This document shows, piece after piece, positions 1 through 8,069 of a stretch of 59,774 nt of DNA; positions within the stretch are counted from its first letter, which is position 1; each line of letters begins with the position of its first letter. Source of the DNA: Deinococcus radiopugnans ATCC 19172 (GTDB lineage: Bacteria; Deinococcota; Deinococci; Deinococcales; Deinococcaceae); assembly GCF_006335125.1 (NCBI RefSeq), contig NZ_VDMO01000021.1, forward strand, positions 1 to 59,774. Reading direction: 5' to 3'. Position numbers and translations under genes: made by a program. The notes under the pieces are model-generated. The model searched no databases, was not told the origin of the DNA, and was given only the letters and a program-made list of their open reading frames with translations.

Positions 1-127
<127 letters not shown>

Positions 128-181
128 ACTTCGCTCCGCACTGCTTGTTCAGCCCTCTCCGAGGGTTTGATTTCTCTGCCT

Positions 182-220
182 CAGCGCCCCCAACACCCGT
201 TGGGGGCGCTGCGCTGTTTT
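182..220 (+). terminator. Rho-independent terminator of the 16S unit
   Basis: A perfect 13-bp inverted repeat (182-194 with 199-211, CAGCGCCCCCAAC and its complement) has a 4-base loop and is followed by TTTT at 217-220. It lies directly after the 16S 3' end and in front of the 3' end of the opposing carD gene, so it can also insulate that gene. Confidence 0.85.
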
Positions 221-250
221 GTGGTGCTGCGGGTATCGCTTGCTGGGATG

Positions 251-754
251 TCAATGTTGTGGAGTCTCGTGCCACGCACGCTCCAGAAATTGCTGGACCA
301 TCTGCGCGTCATCGTTTTCCAGACCACTCACCTCCTGCTCCAGCAGTTTGATGGCCCGCCGGAAGGCCTGCCGGTCCAGGTCGGGCAGGCCCCGCTCGGT
401 GTTCCAGCGCCGTAACTCGCAGGTCAGGACGGCCAGTTCCAGCGGATTGCCGCCAGCGAGGATCTCGGCGACGAGCCGCTGGCGTGCCGCCCACTGCGGC
501 GGCAACTTCAACGTGCTGCCCTGCAACTGTGCCAGCAATTCCGGGAGGTCGTTCTCGGTCAGCGCGGCGCGCATCCCGGCGCTCTGGGGGGCGGCCACCG
601 GGACATAGGCGCGGCTGGCCGTGTGTGCGAACTGGATTTCGTAATACTCGTACGAGTTTTCCCCGACGGGCCGTCTGCACGTGCCGCTGATTACCCCGAG
701 GCCATAGGGGGGCAAGACCACACGGTCCCCCTGGGTGAAGGCCACCTGTGTCAA
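251..754 (-). CDS. carD: CarD/CdnL-type RNA polymerase-binding transcription regulator
   Basis: The 167-residue product has the CarD layout: an N-terminal RNAP-interaction (Tudor-like) domain starting QGDRVVLPPYGLGV, then a helical DNA-binding domain with QWAARQR and GLPDLDRQA blocks as in Thermus CarD (~164 aa). CarD binds the RNAP beta subunit and stabilises open promoter complexes, notably at rRNA promoters; here it lies next to a 16S gene. The chosen start is TTG at 754, because AGGAGG lies 7 nt upstream and the family N terminus begins there; the frame stays open to 928 but that extension has no family match. A short upstream frame (751-945) ends in a TTGA overlap with this start. Confidence 0.92.
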   Translation of the reverse strand: MTQVAFTQGDRVVLPPYGLGVISGTCRRPVGENSYEYYEIQFAHTASRAYVPVAAPQSAGMRAALTENDLPELLAQLQGSTLKLPPQWAARQRLVAEILAGGNPLELAVLTCELRRWNTERGLPDLDRQAFRRAIKLLEQEVSGLENDDAQMVQQFLERAWHETPQH

Positions 755-945
755 GACCAGACCTCCTGACGCCATAGTGCACAGATACAGTTGGGGGGCC
801 AGGAGAAGGGCTGCGAATCGTTGACTGCCCTCAAGCCGGTGCTTTGGCTGACAGAAGTCGCCACCAGCAGATTTGGGGATCTCCTCCGCCATGCCAGAGC
901 GGGCAACCGCTCTGGACGTCCCAGCCAAGCCTGATTGTGGTGCAT
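751..945 (-). other. Candidate leaderless upstream ORF overlapping the carD start
   Basis: A TAAACT -10-like box (953-958, minus strand) is 7 nt before an ATG at 945. This opens a 64-codon frame whose stop TGA (751-753) overlaps the TTG start of carD as TTGA. The peptide is rich in W, R, L and S and resembles no family I know. If the promoter is real, the transcript begins at this ATG and the frame is either a translated coupling peptide or just a 190-nt leader. Translation is inferred from position only. Confidence 0.35.
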
Positions 946-1076
946 AGGTTACAGTTTAGGCCAAAGCGATAAGGAATGCATTAGGGTTGCTTCATGGCGG
1001 TCTGGTAGACCGAACTGAAATCCGCGAATAGAGCAGATGCAAGCCAGGAATCGGTTGAAACTGGATGCCAATGAAA

Positions 1077-1115
1077 GAAGCCCATCCGACACCATTTCTC
1101 GACGGACTGGGCTTC
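1077..1115 (-). terminator. Terminator downstream of the HU gene
   Basis: GAAGCCCATCCG (1077-1088) pairs with 1103-1115 with a single bulge at 1107. On the minus strand the stem is followed by TTTC. It lies ~50 bases beyond the HU stop codon. The T-tract is short, so strength is uncertain. Confidence 0.55.
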
Positions 1116-1164
1116 AGGGGCAACATCCTGAACACGGGGCGGCGGAACCGCACCCGGTCAGGGC

Positions 1165-1506
1165 TTACAGCGTCCCTTTGAGGGTGCTGGCCACTTTGAA
1201 GCGGATTTTCTTGCCAGCGGGAATGGTGATTTTCTGGCTGGTGCCGGGCCGAACGCCCGTCCGCGCCACGGTCTGGGTCACGCTGAGGGTGCCCAGACCC
1301 GGAAGGCCGACGCTTTTGCCACCCTGCAGGGCCGTGACCACGCTCGTCAGGACGGCGGCGACCGCTTCGCCGGCCTGCTTTTTGTTCAGGCTGGTCTTGT
1401 CGGCCACCATGTCAATGATCTGGGTCTTGGCGATCTTGCTGTTGGCACTTCTTGTGGGTGTGGCTTTGGCGGCGGGTTTCGTGGCGGCTTTGGTGCTTTT
1501 TGCCAT
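1165..1506 (-). CDS. hup: DNA-binding protein HU with basic N-terminal tail
   Basis: 113 residues. The last ~90 form the HU/IHF fold ([13 protein letters not shown] helix start, [10 protein letters not shown] turn, then the DNA-clasping arm with [18 protein letters not shown]). The first ~25 residues are a Lys/Ala/Thr-rich tail typical of deinococcal HU, which compacts the nucleoid. The start is ATG at 1506 because GGAGG lies 7 nt upstream; an in-frame TTG at 1512 overlaps that spacer and is rejected. The gene stands alone, with its own promoter (1554-1581) and terminator (1077-1115). Confidence 0.95.
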   Translation of the reverse strand: MAKSTKAATKPAAKATPTRSANSKIAKTQIIDMVADKTSLNKKQAGEAVAAVLTSVVTALQGGKSVGLPGLGTLSVTQTVARTGVRPGTSQKITIPAGKKIRFKVASTLKGTL

Positions 1507-1553
1507 GGACAAACCTCCGGGCTCTGGATTGAGCAGATTGTTGGCTCAAATGC

Positions 1554-1581
1554 ACCTTAACACACATTAATCAATCGTCAA
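1554..1581 (-). promoter_or_regulatory. Sigma-A type promoter of the HU gene
   Basis: On the minus strand TTGACG (1576-1581), a 16-bp spacer and TAAGGT (1554-1559). Transcription would start near 1547, giving a leader of ~40 nt containing the GGAGG ribosome-binding site, so this HU copy looks leadered. Confidence 0.65.
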
Positions 1582-1710
1582 TACTCGGAACTGCTGTCTC
1601 ACAAAGCCTTTCCGGTGATTCATGATGTCCCTCACCGGACAAAACAGCAATGAACCACCGTTTACTCCCTTACAAACGTCGATTCAGATGTGTTTTAAAT
1701 GAGTAAAGAA

Positions 1711-2493
1711 TTAAGGAGTGACTGGTTTGACGGACTTGAGGGACAGCAGGCGCGCCTGCCCTGACAGGGCCTCGAAGGTCCACAGCTTGCCGCGCAGGGG
1801 GTCACCGACGCCGCCTAGCACCTTGAGGGCCTCCTGAGCCATCAGGCTGCCCACGAGATTAGGCACCGGTCCGAGGACGCCCGTCTCATCGCAGGACGGG
1901 CCGTCGCCGGGGGTGGGAAACAGATCCCGCAGGCCCAGATGGGGGCCAAAGACGCTGACCATCCCGCTGCTGCCGCCCGCTGCTCCCCAGACCCACTCAC
2001 GTCCGGCCCGTGTGCAGGCGTCGGCGATGGCGTAACGCGTTTCGAAGTTGTCAGTAGCGTCCACGACGAGCGTAACGCTGGGCACCAGGCGGTCCAGATC
2101 ATGGCCGTCCAGTCTGGACGCCACCTGCACCTGGACGAAGGGATTGAGGGCCTGTGCCCGCGCCGCGGCGATCTCGGCCTTGAGGCGGCCCACGTCGGCG
2201 GCCGTGAACAGCGTCTGGCGGTGCAGGTTGCTCACCCCCACCGTGTCGCCGTCCGCAATCACCAAGCGTCCTACGCCAGCTCCGGCCAGCTGCAAAGCCA
2301 CGGGGCCGCCCAGTCCACCCGCGCCCACCAGCAGCACGCTGGCGTGTCGCAGCCGCTCCTGGGCTCCGGCCTGCAGCCACTCTGGAACGAGCAGCTGCCG
2401 TGAGTAGCGCCTCAACTCCTCACGCGAGAGTTCCCCTTGGGCCGGGGCCTGGAGTTCCTTCAGCGCCCGGACGCTGCTTTTTGCGGCGGTCAT
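1711..2493 (-). CDS. ThiF/MoeB/HesA-family adenylyltransferase (E1-like)
   Basis: 260 residues. After a short helix with the RYSRQLLVPEW block comes the nucleotide site VGAGGLGGPVA, then the ADGD acidic turn, SNLHRQTLF, and the VVDATDNFETR segment, all hallmarks of enzymes that adenylate the C terminus of ThiS/MoaD-like proteins. The family's two zinc CxxC pairs are missing: only one Cys remains (PSCDETGVLG, where MoeB/ThiF have a Cys). ThiF and MoeB function cannot be separated, since no thiS or moaD is adjacent. A TACACT -10 box at 2501-2506 is 7 nt before the ATG, suggesting a leaderless message. The gene is divergent from the PlsY-like gene. Confidence 0.85.
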   Translation of the reverse strand: MTAAKSSVRALKELQAPAQGELSREELRRYSRQLLVPEWLQAGAQERLRHASVLLVGAGGLGGPVALQLAGAGVGRLVIADGDTVGVSNLHRQTLFTAADVGRLKAEIAAARAQALNPFVQVQVASRLDGHDLDRLVPSVTLVVDATDNFETRYAIADACTRAGREWVWGAAGGSSGMVSVFGPHLGLRDLFPTPGDGPSCDETGVLGPVPNLVGSLMAQEALKVLGGVGDPLRGKLWTFEALSGQARLLSLKSVKPVTP

Positions 2494-2500
2494 TGGGCCG

Positions 2501-2607
2501 AGTGTAATGGAGACTGGACGGCGACGGAGGCCGCCGCTTCACAGTCCAGCGGTTCTGGGCCGCCGCGTGCGGCTGCGCCTGTCCCGGCTGCGGCGCTGCC
2601 CTACAAT
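2501..2607. promoter_or_regulatory. Divergent leaderless promoters (ThiF-like gene / PlsY-like gene)
   Basis: Minus-strand TACACT at 2501-2506 lies 7 nt before the ThiF-like ATG. Plus-strand TACAAT at 2602-2607 lies 9 nt before the PlsY-like ATG. No convincing -35 boxes are visible. The two starts are only ~120 bases apart, so one regulator could act on both. Confidence 0.5.
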
Positions 2608-2616
2608 GCGGCCCGT

Positions 2617-3195
2617 ATGTTAGCCCTGCTGGTTGCCGTCCTGTCCTACCTTCTGGGGTCACTGGTCACCGGCGTGCTGTACTCGCGGGCGCGCGGGGCC
2701 GATATTCTGGGGCGGGACCTGCCGGGCGGCAGCGGCACCTACCGGCAGTTTGGGCGCAACGCTGCCATTCTGGTGACCGCCGGGGACATCCTTAAAGGCG
2801 TGCTGGCCGCGCTGCTGGCCCGTGCGCTGATTCCTGAACAGACCTGGATCGCCACCCTGGCGGTCGTGCTGGGCCACTGTTATCCACTGTTCTTCCGGTT
2901 CCGCGGTGGCGGCGGCATTGCGCCTCTGATGGGCGCCCTGCTGGTGGTCGCCCCGCTGACCCTGCTGGGCACGCTGGCGCTTGGCCTGGCGCTGATCCCG
3001 CTGTACCGCGCCACCCTGCAAAGCCGCCTGAACCTGAATGCCGTGCCGTTTGCGACTGCCGTCGCCGTGCCGCTGGGCGTGCTGCTGAGCCTGCGTTACG
3101 GCGGTCTGGCCGATCTGCTGGCGGGGAGCGCCGCGATGGCCGTGCGGGCCGCGCATCTGCTGGCTGTGCCGGTGGCCCAGGGCGACAAACGATGA
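2617..3195 (+). CDS. PlsY-like glycerol-phosphate acyltransferase paralogue with altered active-site motifs
   Basis: 192 residues, strongly hydrophobic (about five membrane segments), the size and topology of PlsY, which moves an acyl group from acyl-phosphate to sn-glycerol-3-phosphate. The N-terminal LLGSLVTGVLYS and the GHCYPLFFRF block are recognisable. However, the canonical GSGNPGATN loop is GGSGTYRQFG and the third motif FKGGKGVAT is FRGGGGIAP, losing the conserved Lys. The protein may therefore use another acceptor or be inactive in the classical reaction. The start is ATG at 2617, with TACAAT 9 nt upstream. Its stop overlaps the next start (ATGA). Confidence 0.75.
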   Translation: MLALLVAVLSYLLGSLVTGVLYSRARGADILGRDLPGGSGTYRQFGRNAAILVTAGDILKGVLAALLARALIPEQTWIATLAVVLGHCYPLFFRFRGGGGIAPLMGALLVVAPLTLLGTLALGLALIPLYRATLQSRLNLNAVPFATAVAVPLGVLLSLRYGGLADLLAGSAAMAVRAAHLLAVPVAQGDKR

Positions 3196-5330
3196 GGCGG
3201 CGGGACACCGGGGCGCGGCGGCGCGCGGCGCGGTTTCTGCTGGGCCTGCTGCCCGCCGTGCTGTGGGGGCCGGCCCAGGCCGTCCCGGTGTTGGAAGGCC
3301 GCACGTTGCGCTACGAGGACGGTTCCCGGCTGGTGTGGCAGCGCAGCTATCCGGCGGCGCTGGGGGACCTGAGCGGCCCGCTGGAGGTGGGCGGCGTGAC
3401 GTATCTGGGGGTGGGACCGGAAGTGTACGCGTACACCGCGCGGGGCCGGGTGCTGGGCCGCGCCGATCTGCCCGGCGCCGTGACGTCCCTGGACGCGTCC
3501 GGAGGGGTGGTCCGGGTGACCACTGCGGGAGACGGCTACGCCGAGCGCTTCACGCTGGCCGGCGGCGCGGCAGGCCCCAGCGTGCAGGAACGGGTGGTCT
3601 TTCCGCCGGACCCCACCGTGACGCAGTGGCTGCTGCGTGCGGCCCAGGCGGTACCGGAGGCGGGCGTGCAGGCGGCGGCCAGCGAGGACCCCACCAACCC
3701 CTTCCTGCTGCTGCGGCTGGCCGAGCAGCGCCGCAGGGCAGGCGACAGTTACGCGGCCCTCAGCGCCGTGCGCCGTGCGCTGGGGACCAGCCTCCCGTTC
3801 CCGGCGTGGGTGCAACTGGCCGCCCGCCTGGACACGGCGGGGTATCCGGCGGCGGCTGATCTGGCGTTGGACCGCGCCCGCCGCGACGCCGCCGGGCGTG
3901 GACTGGACCCGGACGTGCCGGTCAGCCGGGCGGCCCTGGGCGCGTATGGCAACCCCAGCGCGTACCTGGGCACGCTGCTGGACCAGAACCGGCTGGCCCG
4001 CGCCGCCGCCTGGATAGGGTACCTGCGCGAGTTGCATCCGCGTTTCGAGGGCGGCCCGGCCCTGTACGCACGGTACGCGGGCATTCTGGAAGCCCAGGGC
4101 CGCGCCGGGGAGGCCGAGGAATGGCGGCAGTTCTCGCGCTCGCTGCGGACCGGGACCCTGTACAACCTCGGGGCGGATGGACTGGACACCGTGCGGGACG
4201 CCGCCCGTTTCCTGGTCCTGGCGCTACTGCTCAGCGTGGGCGCGGCCCTGGTGGTCCTGGCGGTGCGGGCGTGGCAACCCCAGGGGGAGGCCACCCGGCC
4301 GTTGGGAGGGCGGTTCCGGGCGTGGCTGCGCCGCCCGTTGGCCCGCTCCCGCTTGATCTCGGTGGCCTACGCCTCCCTGAGCGAGCGTTTCCTGCTGACC
4401 CTGTTGCTGGCCGGCCTGGTGGTCTCGCTGGGCGGGTGGCAGTGGGCCAATCTGGCCGGCGCGGCCCTGAGAAGTCCAGCGCTGAACATCGGCACCTACG
4501 GCGGGGGCTGGGGTGGGGCGGGGCTGGGGGACCTGAACCTGCGTCCCGGCCCCGACAGCGCCCTGCTGATCGCGCTGGCCTCGCAGCTGGACGGGGACGA
4601 TTCGCTGGCCCGTCAGACCTACACCGGGGCGCTACCCGACGCCTGCGCCCTGAACAACCTGGGCGCGATCTCGCAGGCCCGCGGCGACGAGGCGCAGGCC
4701 CGCGAACAGTACCGCGCCGCGCTGTCGGCCCGCCCGGACCTGAGCGCGTCCGCCTTCAACCTGGGCCTGAACCCCGGCACGCCGGACAGCAGCTTCCAGC
4801 GGACGTACCGCCCCGGTCAGCCCCGGCTGTGCTACCCGGACCAACGCAGCCTGACCCGCGCCGTGACCGGTGACCTGAGCGTGACGCTGCGCCAGGCGCT
4901 GCTCCACCCGGCCCAGGTGCTGACCCCCGCGCCGGGCCGCAGCGCCCGCCTGGGCTGGGCGCTGCTGGGGGCGGCGCTGCTGAGCGCGCTGATGGCCCTG
5001 TCGCTGCTGCTGCCGCGCACAAGGCTGACCCCGGCGCAGGCCCGCGCGCCCCTGACCCGCGTGCTGGCCCTGCTGCTGCCCGGCAGCGGGCTGATGAACA
5101 GTCCGTGGGGCGGCATGTTGCTGCTGGCCTGGGCGGCCGTGCTCACGGCGCTGGCCCCCTGGAGCGGCCTGGTCACGTTTCCGGCGCTGCCGCTGCTGGC
5201 CTCCGGCGCCCTGCAGGGCGGCCTGATCGTTACGCTGGCCGTCATTTACATCCTGAACGCCGCCCTGCTGCTGACTGCCGAGGTCCGGCACTACCGCCAC
5301 CAGCGTTGGAAAGCACGCGCCGACAGCTAG
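3192..5330 (+). CDS. TPR-containing multi-pass membrane protein
   Basis: 712 residues. Signal/anchor at ~15-31, then a ~300-residue exported region: first beta-rich (residues 32-140, YLGVGPEVYAYTARGRVLG suggests a propeller-like repeat), then helical TPR-like pairs (LLRLAEQRRRAGDSYAALSAVRRAL). Membrane segments follow at ~338-358 and ~399-421, a second TPR-like stretch at ~455-520 (ALNNLGAISQARGDEAQAREQYRAAL), then more membrane segments at ~586-607, 640-660 and 675-700. I do not recognise a family function. The 4-nt overlap with the PlsY-like gene implies co-translation and perhaps a shared envelope role. Leu/Ala content and GC match the neighbours, so it is not obviously foreign. Confidence 0.75.
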   Translation: MRRRDTGARRRAARFLLGLLPAVLWGPAQAVPVLEGRTLRYEDGSRLVWQRSYPAALGDLSGPLEVGGVTYLGVGPEVYAYTARGRVLGRADLPGAVTSLDASGGVVRVTTAGDGYAERFTLAGGAAGPSVQERVVFPPDPTVTQWLLRAAQAVPEAGVQAAASEDPTNPFLLLRLAEQRRRAGDSYAALSAVRRALGTSLPFPAWVQLAARLDTAGYPAAADLALDRARRDAAGRGLDPDVPVSRAALGAYGNPSAYLGTLLDQNRLARAAAWIGYLRELHPRFEGGPALYARYAGILEAQGRAGEAEEWRQFSRSLRTGTLYNLGADGLDTVRDAARFLVLALLLSVGAALVVLAVRAWQPQGEATRPLGGRFRAWLRRPLARSRLISVAYASLSERFLLTLLLAGLVVSLGGWQWANLAGAALRSPALNIGTYGGGWGGAGLGDLNLRPGPDSALLIALASQLDGDDSLARQTYTGALPDACALNNLGAISQARGDEAQAREQYRAALSARPDLSASAFNLGLNPGTPDSSFQRTYRPGQPRLCYPDQRSLTRAVTGDLSVTLRQALLHPAQVLTPAPGRSARLGWALLGAALLSALMALSLLLPRTRLTPAQARAPLTRVLALLLPGSGLMNSPWGGMLLLAWAAVLTALAPWSGLVTFPALPLLASGALQGGLIVTLAVIYILNAALLLTAEVRHYRHQRWKARADS

Positions 5331-5468
5331 GCAGGCAGGCGGGAGGTGGTTTCTGGTGTCTGGGACGCCTCCAGCCGGCAACCATTGACGCCGCATTTAA
5401 AAAGTGACCCACCTTCCGCCCGCATGGTGTACCATGTGAGCCATGCTTTCCCCAGGAGAACTTCTTTA

Positions 5469-5852
5469 GTGCAGCTTGACTCTGGCGCGGTGGCCGAGGG
5501 CCGCGTAACCCGTGTGACCGATTTCGGCGCGTTTATCCAGTTCGAGAACGGCGAGACGGGCCTCGTTCACATCTCGCAGATCGCCCATTCGTTCGTGCGT
5601 AACATCCACGATCATGTGCGCGAGGGCGAGAACATCGAGGTCAAGGTGCTGGGCCGCGACGAGCGTGGTCGCCTGGACCTGTCGATCAAGGAGCTGCTCG
5701 AGGAGCCCGAGGAAGTGCCGCGCCCGCGCGCCATCGGGCGGCAGAGTCCGCAGTTCGAGGCCAAGCTGCGTTCCTTCATGCGCGACGCCAAGGAGCGCAC
5801 CACCACCGGCGGCCCCAAGAAGCCGGGCGGCGGCGGCAAGCGCAAGAAGTAA
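5469..5852 (+). CDS. S1-domain RNA-binding protein
   Basis: 127 residues. One S1/OB domain occupies residues ~5-75: GAVAEGRVTRVTDFGAFIQF, then GLVHISQIAHSFV, then VKVLGRDERGRLDLSIKEL, a very clean S1 consensus. The tail (from ~85) is basic and ends in Gly/Lys (PKKPGGGGKRKK). It resembles single-S1 general-stress/ribosome-associated proteins (YugI/GSP13 type), which bind RNA or ribosomes. The start is GTG at 5469, preceded by AGGAGAA with ~9 nt spacing; the upstream frame to 5346 is not S1-like. A terminator follows at 5867. Confidence 0.88.
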   Translation: MQLDSGAVAEGRVTRVTDFGAFIQFENGETGLVHISQIAHSFVRNIHDHVREGENIEVKVLGRDERGRLDLSIKELLEEPEEVPRPRAIGRQSPQFEAKLRSFMRDAKERTTTGGPKKPGGGGKRKK

Positions 5853-5866
5853 GCCTGAGACACGCA

Positions 5867-5890
5867 CTCCCGGTTCCCTATGGCCGGGAG
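5867..5890 (+). terminator. Terminator after the S1-domain gene
   Basis: CTCCCGG (5867-5873) pairs with CCGGGAG (5884-5890) around a 10-base loop, followed by CCTTGCTTTG. It separates the S1 gene from htrA. Confidence 0.7.
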
Positions 5891-5947
5891 CCTTGCTTTG
5901 TCTGAGGCTTTAACCGCCGTGTAACCGGGCCGCGCCACACTGCGGTC

Positions 5948-7300
5948 ATGAAGAAGAACCTGTCTATCCTGGCCCTGTCGGGCACGCTGGCCCTCGGCGC
6001 GTTCGTGGGCTACGGCGTCAACGAACGTTCGGCCGCCCAGAACGCCGCGCCGGTTACGGCCGCTCAGACCACCCAGGGCCAGATGGTCCAGGCCCTGGCG
6101 ACGCCGCCCCAGGCCCCGCTGACCCAGAGCTACGACGGCGGGCGCGCCCGCACCGAATCCGAGGCCAACACTGTGAACGTGGTCAAGGCGCGGCAGGGCG
6201 GGCTGGTCTACGTCAGCGTGACTGAAAAGGCAGACGCCTCGGCCAGTCCCCAGGCCCAGTTGCGCAAACGGATGCAGGAGCAGATGCCTTTCGGCTTTCC
6301 GTTCGGTGACGGTGCCAGTCCGTTTGGAGATGGCGGCGATGGCGGCGGCACGCCGCAACCCCAGACCGGCACGGGCAGCGGGTTCTTTGTGTCGAGTGCG
6401 GGCGACATCATCACCAACAACCATGTGGTGGACGGGGCCAGCGAGATCACCATCCGCGTTCACGGGGACAAGACCGAGTACAAGGCCAAGGTGATTGCCC
6501 GCGCGCCCGACTTCGATCTGGCGCTGATCCGCGCCGAGGGTCTGCCCAAGAACCTGATCCAGCCGATTCCGCTGGGCGACAGCAGCCAGCTGGACGTGGG
6601 CCTGAAGGCGGTGGCGATGGGCGCGCCCTTTGGTCTGGACTTCAGCGTCTCTGAGGGCATTATTTCCAGCCTGGAGCGCACCGCCCCGGTGGGCATGCAG
6701 GGCATCAAGCAGAGCCTGATCCAGACCGACGCGGCGATCAACCCCGGCAACTCCGGTGGGCCGCTGCTGAACAGTGCGGGCGAGGTGATCGGCGTGAACA
6801 CGCAGATCCTGACCGGCGGCGCCGGCCAGAGCGCGGGCGTGGGCTTTGCCATCCCGGTCAATACGGTCAAGAAACTGCTGCCCCAGTTGCAGGCGGGCAA
6901 GGGCGGCGTGGTGCAGCCGCCGCGCATGGGCATCACCTTCACGGACATCAGCGGCCTGAGCCCTGAGCAGCGCAAGGCCGCCGGGCTGCCGGAAAATGGT
7001 GCGCTGGTGCAGAGCGTGGTGCCGGGCAGTCCCGCCGCCAACGCCAGCCTGCAGGCAGGCAGCAACGAGAGCATCAAGCTGACCAATCCGGCCACCGGCC
7101 AGACCACCACCGTGTCCACCGACGGCGATCTGATCACCGCCATTGACGGCCAGCCCATCACCGACGACAACAGCCTGCAAAGCGCCGTTCTGGGCAAGAG
7201 CATGGGCGACAGCGTGAAGCTGACTGTCCGGCGCGGCGGCCAGACCCGCGAGGTCACGGTCAATCTGGGCGACGTGACGTTCCCCACCGCGCAGCAGTAG
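5948..7300 (+). CDS. HtrA/DegP-family periplasmic serine protease
   Basis: 450 residues. An N-terminal signal/anchor (LSILALSGTLALGAFVGYGV) is followed by a variable linker with a Gly/Pro/Phe-rich loop and a trypsin-like domain. The catalytic triad can be read as His159 (NNHVVDG), Asp190 (DFDLALI) and Ser269 (GNSGGPL). A C-terminal PDZ domain starts near residue 320 (MGITFTDISGL) and ends REVTVNLG. Such proteases degrade or refold misfolded envelope proteins. The start codon follows a CACACT box by 6 nt, suggesting leaderless expression. A single PDZ (DegS/HhoA arrangement) argues against calling it DegP. Confidence 0.93.
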   Translation: MKKNLSILALSGTLALGAFVGYGVNERSAAQNAAPVTAAQTTQGQMVQALATPPQAPLTQSYDGGRARTESEANTVNVVKARQGGLVYVSVTEKADASASPQAQLRKRMQEQMPFGFPFGDGASPFGDGGDGGGTPQPQTGTGSGFFVSSAGDIITNNHVVDGASEITIRVHGDKTEYKAKVIARAPDFDLALIRAEGLPKNLIQPIPLGDSSQLDVGLKAVAMGAPFGLDFSVSEGIISSLERTAPVGMQGIKQSLIQTDAAINPGNSGGPLLNSAGEVIGVNTQILTGGAGQSAGVGFAIPVNTVKKLLPQLQAGKGGVVQPPRMGITFTDISGLSPEQRKAAGLPENGALVQSVVPGSPAANASLQAGSNESIKLTNPATGQTTTVSTDGDLITAIDGQPITDDNSLQSAVLGKSMGDSVKLTVRRGGQTREVTVNLGDVTFPTAQQ

Positions 7301-7326
7301 AGCCAGCAGGGCACCGGAAGTGAAGT

Positions 7327-7353
7327 GGGGCGGGGGGTTGTGACCTCCGCCCC
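7327..7353 (+). terminator. Terminator after htrA
   Basis: GGGGCGG (7327-7333) pairs with CCGCCCC (7347-7353), followed by CTCTTCTGT. It lies between the convergent htrA and the small gene at 7386. Confidence 0.55.
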
Positions 7354-7385
7354 CTCTTCTGTGTGACCCTGCTGGCCGGGACCGC

Positions 7386-7664
7386 TCAGCCGAACAGCGG
7401 TCCCAGATCGGTCATCTCGCCGGTGGGCGTGGCCGGGCCGAACGAATAGCTGCTGAAAACGGCCATGAACTCGCCCCGGTCCAGCAGGCGCGTCTGTCCG
7501 CTGGGGCCGGTGGCCTGCACCTGAGTGCCGCGCACGTTCAGGCGGTACTCGCCCAGTTCACGGACGCTGGCTTTCTTGCCCCGGCCAACGTGCAGCAGGG
7601 CGGTGACGCGGTATTCCTGGCCGCCCCTGGCGTTCAGGTAGGTCAGCAGTTCGGCGGCGTTCAT
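7386..7664 (-). CDS. Small conserved-looking hypothetical protein
   Basis: 92 residues, MNAAELLTYLNARGGQEYRV at the N terminus, mixed alpha/beta, no signal peptide and no membrane segment. The middle (ELGEYRLNVRGTQVQATGPSGQTRLLDRGEF) reads like a small beta-sheet of alternating hydrophobics. I do not recognise the family. It follows ybjQ and lysZ on the same strand with a 37-base gap. A 5-codon micro-ORF upstream ends in an ATGA overlap with its start, so translation may be coupled. Codon use matches neighbouring genes. Confidence 0.6.
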   Translation of the reverse strand: MNAAELLTYLNARGGQEYRVTALLHVGRGKKASVRELGEYRLNVRGTQVQATGPSGQTRLLDRGEFMAVFSSYSFGPATPTGEMTDLGPLFG

Positions 7665-7701
7665 CGGGGGACCATCATGCCCGAAATCAGGCGGGCGGAG
7701 G

Positions 7702-8022
7702 TCAGCGCGGTTCCACCACCACCGCCGTGCCGTAGGCCAGCACCTCGGTCACGCCGTCGGTGATCTCGTTGGCGTCGTAGCGCATGGCGAGAATGGCGTT
7801 GGCCCCGCGTTCCTGGGCGTGCTGGACCATCAGGTCGAACGCCTCCTGACGGGCCTTTTCGGCCAGCTCGGTGTACAGGGTGATGTTGCCGCCCAGGATC
7901 GTCTGGAGGGAGGCGCCCAGATTTCCCAGCACGCTGCGCGAGCGCACGGTCAGGCCGCGCACCACGCCCAGCTGACGGGTCACGCGTTGGCCTTCGAGTT
8001 CATTGGTGGTGGTGATCATCAT
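7702..8022 (-). CDS. YbjQ/UPF0145 family protein
   Basis: 106 residues. It begins MMITTTNELEGQRV and contains GVVRGLTVRSRS, the RQEAFDLMVQHAQERGANAI helix and the closing strand TEVLAYGTAVVV, which is the compact UPF0145 (putative heavy-metal-binding, pentameric) fold. Biochemical function is not established. Start: either of two adjacent ATGs (8022 or 8019); family members begin M-I-x-T, favouring 8019 or 8022 equally, and no clear Shine-Dalgarno is visible. The frame extends upstream to 8823 only as antisense shadow over lysZ. It lies 47 bases after lysZ on the same strand. Confidence 0.85.
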   Translation of the reverse strand: MMITTTNELEGQRVTRQLGVVRGLTVRSRSVLGNLGASLQTILGGNITLYTELAEKARQEAFDLMVQHAQERGANAILAMRYDANEITDGVTEVLAYGTAVVVEPR

Positions 8023-8069
8023 CGGGTGCAACTGGGCGCCCCCATGCCTACCCTGCTGCGGGTGTCCGG

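Noticed and set aside
1506..1549. Leaderless translation of this HU gene from the promoter at 1554-1581
   Set aside because: The HU frame hits a stop just after the promoter, and a GGAGG lies before ATG 1506, so a leadered start fits this copy better.
5612..7180. 522-codon open frame antisense to htrA
   Set aside because: High-GC shadow of the HtrA frame; composition (runs of G, H, R, Q) and lack of any domain mark it as non-coding.
7661..7678. Micro-ORF MMVPR overlapping the start of the gene at 7664
   Set aside because: It has the ATGA overlap but no -10 box in place, and the gene follows ybjQ in a likely operon; probably chance.
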